A DNA stretch of 64,000 nucleotides from Candidatus Methylomirabilis lanthanidiphila. Lineage in GTDB: Bacteria; Methylomirabilota; Methylomirabilia; Methylomirabilales; Methylomirabilaceae. Positions 59,344-64,000 of this stretch are shown here, one piece after another. The notes beneath the pieces are model-generated. The model made no database searches and was not told the origin of the DNA. It saw only the letters and a program-made list of their open reading frames with translations. A program made the position numbers and the translations under genes. The stretch spans positions 62,001 through 126,000 of the forward strand of contig CABIKM010000022.1 of the NCBI GenBank assembly GCA_902196205.1, given 5' to 3'. Position 1 is the first letter of the stretch, and the number at the start of each line of letters is the position of its first letter.

Positions 59344-59805
59344 ATGAAAGGGGTGCTCCACCCCCTATTTGTACACCTCCCCATCGCCCTGCTCTTCATG
59401 GCCTTTATGACGATGGGGTATTGGCTGCTCCGAGGGTTGGCGACATCGGTGTTTGAGAACCGAATCTACAGCCTGACGCGCTTCAATACCGCTGCCGGCG
59501 TGGTGTGCGTCCTCTTGTCCATGGCGACAGGGTTCCGGGATGTCCTGGCCGGATATTGGATCGCCTTCAACTCTCCCCTTGGTAAATGGCTGTACGTCAA
59601 GGTCATCCTGGCTGCACTCATGGTGGTCATCTACAGTACGTTTCTCTGGCAAAGCCGCAAGAAACCCCAGTATCTACAAGAAGACCCCAAGATCATGACG
59701 TGGTGTCTGACGACGCAGTTGGTAGGCTTCCTCCTGGTCATCACCGTCACCGCGCTTGGGACGATGCTGGTGTTTTATCCTCACGTCCTGGCGCAAATCG
59801 GATGA
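59344..59805 (+). CDS. DUF2231 membrane protein
   Basis: A 153-residue protein with four predicted helices and the DUF2231 opening KGVLHPLFVHLPIALLFMAF. The conserved His residues of this family (HPxxVHLP) may bind haem. Function unknown. It precedes NDH-2 by 28 bp and is probably cotranscribed, which suggests a respiratory role. Confidence 0.85.
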   Translation: MKGVLHPLFVHLPIALLFMAFMTMGYWLLRGLATSVFENRIYSLTRFNTAAGVVCVLLSMATGFRDVLAGYWIAFNSPLGKWLYVKVILAALMVVIYSTFLWQSRKKPQYLQEDPKIMTWCLTTQLVGFLLVITVTALGTMLVFYPHVLAQIG

Positions 59806-59833
59806 GGACTCGACGGATGAAAGGTATGAGTGC

Positions 59834-61162
59834 ATGAGACGAACGCCTGCGCAGATCGTAGTGCTCGGAGGGGGGTTCGGCGGCCTGTACGCGGCCATGA
59901 CGCTGCAGCGGGAGCTGGCCGGATCTGACGTCGCCCAGGTCACCCTGGTGGACCGACGCAACTATTTCACCTTCACCCCGTTCCTCCCTGAGGTGGCCGC
60001 AGGCACCCTTGGCCGGGCGCATGTGACCTACCCCTTCAGGTTCCTGGCCCAGAAAGGCCAGTTTCGTTTTATTCAAGGCGTGGTGCAGACCTTTGACCTC
60101 GGCAATCGGACGATCCAGACGGACACCACCACCATCCCCTACGATTATCTGATTGTCTCGCTTGGGGGAGTGCCTTCCTTCTTCGGCAATCCCCAGATCG
60201 AGGCGCACACCCTGACACTCAACTCGGTGGACGATGCGCTGGGCATTCGCAACCATGTGATCAGGCTCTTCGAGCAGGCCGTGGTTGAGCCGGATCCGAT
60301 CCGTCGGCGTCAGCTTCTCACCTTCGTGGTGGCCGGAGCCGGACCCTGCGGCGTGGAGCTGGCCGCTGAGTTGCACCATCTGATCCGGACGGCCCTGCTC
60401 AAGTACTATCCGGTGGACCCATCTGAGGTCCGGATCGTGTTGGTGTCCAAGGGCGATCGGATCCTCCCTGACTTTGGCGGCAAGCTGGCCGACACCGGTC
60501 AGCAGACGCTGATGAGGCGTGGGATTGAGGTCAGGCTGAACAGTCGCGTGACCGGGGCAAGCGCGGAGCACGTAGAGCTTAATGATGACGAGACCATCCC
60601 CACACGGACCCCCATCTGGGCAGCCGGCGTGACCCCGAACCCTATATTGGCCAGACTGCCCGTGCCAAAGAACCCGCAGGGAGGCGTTGTAGTCGATGAG
60701 TTTCTCAATATTCCCGAGTTCCCGGAGGTGTACGTGATCGGGGATGGCGCATCCGTCGTTGATCGACGCCAAGGGCGACCGTATCCTGCCCTGGCGCCGG
60801 TGGCGATTCGCCAGGGGATCCGGGCCGCCGGCAATATCATGAATACCCTCCAGGGGAGAGCCGCGGAGCCGTTTCGATTTGACTTCACCGGCAATATCGT
60901 CGGGCTCGGGTGCGGGATGGCCCTCGTCAACCTGTTGGGCATCAAGTTTCATGGTCGGATTGGGTGGTGGCTCTACCGGATGATCCACCTGCAGCGATTG
61001 GTCAGCTTCAGAAACAAGGCGTCACTCGCCCTCACCCTGGCGCTGAATGCGATCTTTGATCGGGACCTCTCCTGCGAAACCTGGCCCGAGGCCGACCAGA
61101 GCATGAACAGTGAAAAGGTCTCGCAGGCTCTCCCGGATTCAGGCGCGCCAGTCACCTCCTGA
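59834..61162 (+). CDS. ndh: type II NADH dehydrogenase (NDH-2)
   Basis: A 442-residue single-subunit flavoprotein from ATG 59834. The FAD-binding loop is [17 protein letters not shown], the NADH-binding loop is [20 protein letters not shown], with [10 protein letters not shown] for FAD. A C-terminal amphipathic segment ([20 protein letters not shown]) anchors it to the membrane. It oxidises NADH and reduces quinone without proton pumping. Sulfide:quinone oxidoreductase is unlikely because the catalytic cysteines are not seen. Confidence 0.92.
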   Translation: MRRTPAQIVVLGGGFGGLYAAMTLQRELAGSDVAQVTLVDRRNYFTFTPFLPEVAAGTLGRAHVTYPFRFLAQKGQFRFIQGVVQTFDLGNRTIQTDTTTIPYDYLIVSLGGVPSFFGNPQIEAHTLTLNSVDDALGIRNHVIRLFEQAVVEPDPIRRRQLLTFVVAGAGPCGVELAAELHHLIRTALLKYYPVDPSEVRIVLVSKGDRILPDFGGKLADTGQQTLMRRGIEVRLNSRVTGASAEHVELNDDETIPTRTPIWAAGVTPNPILARLPVPKNPQGGVVVDEFLNIPEFPEVYVIGDGASVVDRRQGRPYPALAPVAIRQGIRAAGNIMNTLQGRAAEPFRFDFTGNIVGLGCGMALVNLLGIKFHGRIGWWLYRMIHLQRLVSFRNKASLALTLALNAIFDRDLSCETWPEADQSMNSEKVSQALPDSGAPVTS

Positions 61163-61169
61163 CCCCCTC

Positions 61170-61334
61170 TGCCCTCGTCTACCGCCCCAAGCCGCGACTT
61201 TCACCGATGTTCGCTATTCCTTCGCCACCTATCTGCTAGAAGAGGGTTACGATATCCGGACGGTCCAGGAGCTGTTGGGCCACCGGGATGTCAGCACGAC
61301 GATGATCTATACCCGCCATGAGCCTACCGACTGA
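61170..61334 (+). pseudogene. C-terminal remnant of a tyrosine recombinase (integron-integrase-like)
   Basis: The frame encodes [20 protein letters not shown] and [20 protein letters not shown]: catalytic Arg, the GHRD His and the Tyr nucleophile of the C-terminal catalytic motif. The N-terminal two thirds are missing, and the first conserved His of the LRHSFAT motif is Tyr. The [21 protein letters not shown] string is typical of integron integrases and related XerC-like enzymes. It directly follows ndh, marking the edge of the accessory segment. Confidence 0.75.
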
Positions 61335-61379
61335 ATTGCGGGCACAGTTAGCGGGCCTTCCGGTCGAGCCCTTGTTACC

Positions 61380-61398
61380 TATAATGGAATCCATTATA
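61380..61398 (+). promoter_or_regulatory. 19-bp perfect palindrome overlapping the higBA promoter
   Basis: TATAATGGA-a-TCCATTATA is a perfect 9-1-9 palindrome whose first half is also a -10-like TATAAT. It lies 10 bp before the higB GTG, so a bound antitoxin would block both polymerase and ribosome access. Confidence 0.75.
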
Positions 61399-61407
61399 AT
61401 GTGACGT

Positions 61408-61701
61408 GTGATACGTTCCTTCGGGAATCTCGGCACTGAGGACATCTTTGACGGAGCTGATACCCAGGCGGCCCGCAGGGTATGCCCGAGATCTCTCTGG
61501 GGAGTGGCACGACGGAAGCTCGATCAGATCAACCGGGTTCGGGAGCTCGCGGAACTTACTGTTCCACCTGGCAATCGGCTCGAGCGTCTGCGCAGCGACC
61601 GGCGTGGACAGTACAGCATACGGATCAATGACCAGTATCGGGTGTGTTTCCATTGGGAGGCTAACTATGCCGACGACGTCGAGATTGCAGAGTACCATTA
61701 G
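61408..61701 (+). CDS. higB: HigB-type toxin (RelE/ParE superfamily)
   Basis: A 97-residue mRNA-interferase-type toxin starting at GTG 61408. Pattern: IRSFGNLGTEDIF, ARRKLDQINRVRELAELTVP, RLERLRSDRRGQYSIRINDQ, YRVCFHWE and the final DVEIAEYH. The gene order toxin-antitoxin is as in HigBA. The antitoxin gene overlaps its last 35 bp, with the Shine-Dalgarno sequence inside higB. Confidence 0.93.
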   Translation: MIRSFGNLGTEDIFDGADTQAARRVCPRSLWGVARRKLDQINRVRELAELTVPPGNRLERLRSDRRGQYSIRINDQYRVCFHWEANYADDVEIAEYH

Positions 61702-62059
61702 TCGCTGCGAGTCCGCCCAGCGATCCGCCCGCGCCGGGGCGCTCGTGACACGGCGCCTCCCCGGGCACAGAGCCCCCACGCATCCGGGGGAGATGTTGTT
61801 GGAGGAGTTCCTGAAGCCGCTGGGAGTGAGCCAGTCCGCCTTTGCCATCCGACTGGGGATTTCTTTCCCGCGACTCAACGAGATCGTCCGAGGGAAGCGG
61901 GCGGTCACCCCGGACACCGCGCTTCGACTCGGACGCGTTCTCGGAACTTCCGCTGATTTCTGGCTGGGTCTGCAGCAGGACTGGGATCTTTGGCATGCCA
62001 TGCGGGGCAAGAAGGCCGCGCAAATCGCTGAACTGGAACCCCTCCGCCAGATCGCGTGA
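61667..62059 (+). CDS. higA: HigA-type antitoxin
   Basis: A 130-residue HTH protein starting at ATG 61667 behind ttgggaggctaact, inside higB. The XRE-type HTH is MLLEEFLKPLGVSQSAFAIR, LGISFPRLNEIVRGKRAVTP, DTALRLGRVLGTSADFWLGL. The ~35-residue N-terminal extension is longer than in many HigA proteins; a later start at GTG/ATG near HPGEML (ATG 61793) is possible. It should repress at the upstream palindrome. Confidence 0.92.
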   Translation: MPTTSRLQSTISRCESAQRSARAGALVTRRLPGHRAPTHPGEMLLEEFLKPLGVSQSAFAIRLGISFPRLNEIVRGKRAVTPDTALRLGRVLGTSADFWLGLQQDWDLWHAMRGKKAAQIAELEPLRQIA

Positions 62060-62467
62060 CAAGCCGCCTGAACCCGCCCGCCGATCGTGTCACCGGGACC
62101 TTGCAAGGTTGACCAAGGTGTCGTTCACCTCATCGCCGAACACCTCCGGAAGCCGAAACTGCACGCCGTTTTCATCACCGCCCCCAGCCGCAACTACCAC
62201 TACCCCATTTCGCATCCGCCGGTGGTACGCCTACGGAGATGATAGCTCCCACCCTCCCCCTCGCCCCCATCTGGCAAACCAGAAATTCCTTGCTAACTGC
62301 TGAACAACGCAATAGAATTTGCATTGACGACGAAAATAGCTGATAAAGATAGGCTGACCAGCCTGCTTCATAGCTCTGCAGACAAAAATGCAGGGAATCA
62401 TTTCGTCCGGGCCAGCGTCTGCATACGGGTTAGGTGGTCTCCATTAATGCACCTCATGGGGGGAGTG
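62060..62467. other. non-coding stretch between higA and the GIY-YIG gene
   Basis: About 400 bp with no supported gene. The open frames here have no ribosome sites or family resemblance. An AT-richer block (62285-62400) precedes the GIY-YIG gene and could hold its promoter. I found no convincing attC site here. Confidence 0.45.
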
Positions 62468-62818
62468 ATGAATCTGACGTGGAACAAGTGCGAGGGTGAC
62501 AAGTGGTGCCCCTTCCTGACGGTGAACCTCGACCACCCTCATTTCCACCTCCTCGAAGGCGTCTACATCATCTGGCATGGGGGCCAAACGCCTCGGACTG
62601 TTTACGTCGGGCAAGGGACAATCGCCGAGAGGCTCAGAGCTCATCGGCTAGAACAGGAGATTTTGCAGTACAGCCCTATGGGCCTCTTCGTGACCTGGGC
62701 CCAAGTTGACCGAGCCAGCAGGGATGGAGTGGAACGCTTTCTCGCCGAAAGCCTGCGACCAATGGTAGGAACGCGCTCTCCACTCGCGGGGCCTATCCAG
62801 GTGAATCTCCCGTGGTGA
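62468..62818 (+). CDS. GIY-YIG-like nuclease-fold protein
   Basis: A 116-residue protein from ATG 62468 (ggggggagtg upstream). The GIY-YIG signature is present as GVYIIWHGG ... TVYVGQGTIAERLRAH, and the catalytic-type Glu in GVERFLAESLRP follows at the expected distance. The N-terminus NLTWNKCEGDKWCPF has two cysteines. Small GIY-YIG proteins of this kind are found in mobile cassettes. Substrate unknown. Confidence 0.75.
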   Translation: MNLTWNKCEGDKWCPFLTVNLDHPHFHLLEGVYIIWHGGQTPRTVYVGQGTIAERLRAHRLEQEILQYSPMGLFVTWAQVDRASRDGVERFLAESLRPMVGTRSPLAGPIQVNLPW

Positions 62819-62858
62819 CGAGAATCGAAGCCGGTGCGCAGTAAGGAGTACATGCCAG

Positions 62859-63236
62859 ATGAGCTCGCCGCCCGACGAACCTCAGGTCATCACGCATCGG
62901 ATTCCTCGAATCGAGGTCTACCAAGTCACGGACGATGAATTGAGGAGGATCGAGGATGGGTTTGGTCAGGTTGGTCAGGATCTCACCTTCGCTGTCGCGG
63001 CACTTTCGTTCTGCATCGCCTTCGTAATCGTCCTCGCCACAGTAAGCCTCTCAGAGGGGCTCTTCATCATCTTCCTGTCCCTTGTTGTCATCTCTGCCCT
63101 TGTGGCCCTGTATACTGGTGTCCGATGGTGGCGAGCCAAGAAGGCCGCCCCTGGGGTGATTGCGACGATACGAAGCCGACGAGTCGAGCCGCAGGCTAGC
63201 CAGGACGAACACGGCGCTAAAATGAGGGGGCCGTAG
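62859..63236 (+). CDS. small two-helix membrane protein (hypothetical)
   Basis: A 125-residue protein from ATG 62859 (taaggag upstream). After ~43 polar residues two hydrophobic helices follow (TFAVAALSFCIAFVIVLAT and GLFIIFLSLVVISALVALYT), then a basic tail. No family recognised. It ends just before a possible attC-like palindrome, in line with a gene cassette. Confidence 0.65.
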   Translation: MSSPPDEPQVITHRIPRIEVYQVTDDELRRIEDGFGQVGQDLTFAVAALSFCIAFVIVLATVSLSEGLFIIFLSLVVISALVALYTGVRWWRAKKAAPGVIATIRSRRVEPQASQDEHGAKMRGP

Positions 63237-63249
63237 AACAGCGGCATGC

Positions 63250-63299
63250 GCCTGGTAGCGTTGCCCACCGTAGCGTGCGACTCAACGCGGACGTTAGGC
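63250..63299 (+). other. possible degenerate attC-like site
   Basis: gttaggc (63293-63299) fits the integron core GTTRRRY. caacgc (63283-63288) pairs with gcgttg (63258-63263), and gcctggt (63250-63256) can pair with gttaggc using G-T wobbles. The left core lacks the usual AAC and spacer lengths are not canonical, so the call is weak. Confidence 0.35.
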
Positions 63300-63667
63300 A
63301 GAAACGGAGGCACATCATAGAACCCGTTTACGATCGTCAAGGCGCAGTAGTCGGGTGGATACATGAAGGTCGTATTCTCGACCGTTCAAATCGGTATCGA
63401 GGATTTCTTAACGGCAACGCTCTATACTCAATGTCAGGAAGGTACTTGGGTCGGTATCGCAACGGCTTCTTCCGCGATAGGTCCGGCAGCGCGGTCGCAT
63501 TTACGCAAGGCGCATCTGGCGGACCTATTCCGCCAATTCCGCACATCCCGCCGATTCCCCCAATTCCTCTAATTCCGCCGATCAACCCCATTCCACCAAT
63601 TGCACCGATTGCGCCAATCGAATCACTTGGCTGGGGCACCGACTGGGATTCGTACTTGAACGGGTGA
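63275..63667 (+). CDS. 4-fold beta-flower-like protein with Pro-Ile-rich tail
   Basis: Repeats of the type VYDRQGAVVGWIHEGRILDR, GNALYSMSGRYLGRYRNGFF and RDRSGSAVAFTQGASGGP fit the 4-fold beta-flower domain, followed by a low-complexity tail (IPPIPHIPPIPPIPLIPPIN). The only standard start in frame is GTG 63275, inside the attC-like site. A good Shine-Dalgarno sequence (cggagg, 63305-63310) instead points to ATA 63317, where homologues would be expected to begin M-EPxYD. The natural start may have mutated, or ATA is used. Confidence 0.65.
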   Translation: MRLNADVRQKRRHIIEPVYDRQGAVVGWIHEGRILDRSNRYRGFLNGNALYSMSGRYLGRYRNGFFRDRSGSAVAFTQGASGGPIPPIPHIPPIPPIPLIPPINPIPPIAPIAPIESLGWGTDWDSYLNG

Positions 63668-63705
63668 TGCGTCTTGCCCAGTCCTCATCAGAAAGGGTAG
63701 CTACC

Positions 63706-63954
63706 ATGCGAAATCTAGCAATACTACTCAACATCGCCTTGATTGGCCTCTTCCTGTACTTTCTCGTGACGAAAGGCCTCCCTAAGGAAGGCTCCGAGTC
63801 CTTGATTGCACTTCTATTATTCGCTGCTCCAACCTCGACTCTATGGGCACTACTAATCGACAAGGACGAAAATTGGCTCTCATTGTATCTGAGGCGGAAA
63901 GCTCTCGAAGAGCGGAAGAAGATTCAAAGCCTCAGCTCCGACAAGCATTCGTAA
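63706..63954 (+). CDS. small membrane protein of cassette type (hypothetical)
   Basis: An 82-residue protein from ATG 63706 (aaagggtagctacc upstream). It has two hydrophobic helices (LAILLNIALIGLFLYFLV and SLIALLLFAAPTSTLWALLI) and a charged C-terminal helix WLSLYLRRKALEERKKIQSL. I recognise this general pattern from proteins encoded in integron cassettes, but give no function. Confidence 0.65.
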   Translation: MRNLAILLNIALIGLFLYFLVTKGLPKEGSESLIALLLFAAPTSTLWALLIDKDENWLSLYLRRKALEERKKIQSLSSDKHS

Positions 63955-63978
63955 CCACATCTAAAGAAGATAAGGACA

Positions 63979-64000
63979 ATGCCCATGTCTGTTCAGTACA
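63979..64000 (+). CDS. start of a truncated gene at the window edge
   Basis: taaggaca precedes ATG 63979 and a second in-frame ATG 63985; the first residues would be MPMSVQY before the window ends. Too short to classify. Confidence 0.25.

Noticed and set aside
59834-61162. Sulfide:quinone oxidoreductase
   Set aside because: The catalytic cysteine pair is absent and the NADH-binding loop fits NDH-2 better.

Overview
This 64 kb chromosomal window has moderately high G+C and is dense with genes. Its content suggests a respiring, Gram-negative-type bacterium: outer-membrane proteins (FadL, a BBP2-like porin), c-type cytochromes with CxxCH motifs, Tat substrates and haem A synthesis. The mix of a fadNAE operon, a propionyl-CoA carboxylase/methylmalonyl-CoA mutase module, a bc-type complex with an octahaem cytochrome, cupredoxins, MauG/CcpA peroxidases and nitrosative-stress genes resembles NC10 bacteria (Candidatus Methylomirabilis). 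That placement is inferred from gene content and was not tested by a search.

Layout. 1-3.4 kb: fatty-acid beta-oxidation operon fadN(partial)-fadA-fadE. 3.4-4.3 kb: molybdopterin synthase moaD/moaE. 4.5-8.3 kb: a nuclease-like/TPR protein, bacterioferritin and FadL. 8.4-20.1 kb, all on minus: a secreted FG-GAP protein, the propionyl-CoA to succinyl-CoA module (epimerase, mutase catalytic subunit, biotin carrier, biotin carboxylase, carboxyltransferase), a PfkB kinase with MTA phosphorylase, MtaB and an RNase H-like exonuclease. 20.4-29.3 kb: YchF, tRNA-Thr(CGT), Ogt, a RecB-type nuclease, an MBL hydrolase, a pteridine-reductase-like SDR, a zinc-ribbon miniprotein and haem A synthesis (ctaA-ctaB). 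29.5-35.5 kb: two paralogous dihaem peroxidases enclosing a cupredoxin, a Tat metallophosphoesterase, a monohaem cytochrome and a SoxY-SoxZ fusion. 35.6-44.5 kb: ppdK, a second cupredoxin and a bc complex (Rieske, split cytochrome b, octahaem cytochrome). 45 kb: a Phd/VapC toxin-antitoxin pair. 46-48 kb: amtB1 behind a sigma-54 promoter, followed by a NifA-like protein without its AAA+ domain. 48.5-55 kb: a probable NO/Fe-S-stress cluster (Usp, DUF2249-hemerythrin, Mrp, DUF59, NnrS/CoxI-like membrane protein, DUF2249, Crp/Fnr regulator, TlpA-like). 55.5-61.2 kb: porin, amtB2, an ANTAR regulator, a DUF2231 protein and NDH-2, with a second sigma-54 promoter. 61.2-64 kb: accessory segment with an integrase C-terminal remnant, HigBA, a GIY-YIG protein, small membrane proteins, a 4-fold beta-flower protein and a possible attC-like site.

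The most striking sequence-level signal is a family of intergenic elements built from degenerate tandem repeats with a strict 7-bp period. I count 16 loci. Repeat units differ between loci (GGGTTTA, GGTTCAA, GCTGANN, CCTTCAG, ACTCACC types), but most share one architecture: a heptamer arm, a unique spacer, and an arm of roughly complementary heptamers. Secondary highlights are the AAA+-less NifA, an ANTAR response regulator lacking its phosphoacceptor Asp, and the mini-Sox-like periplasmic cluster.
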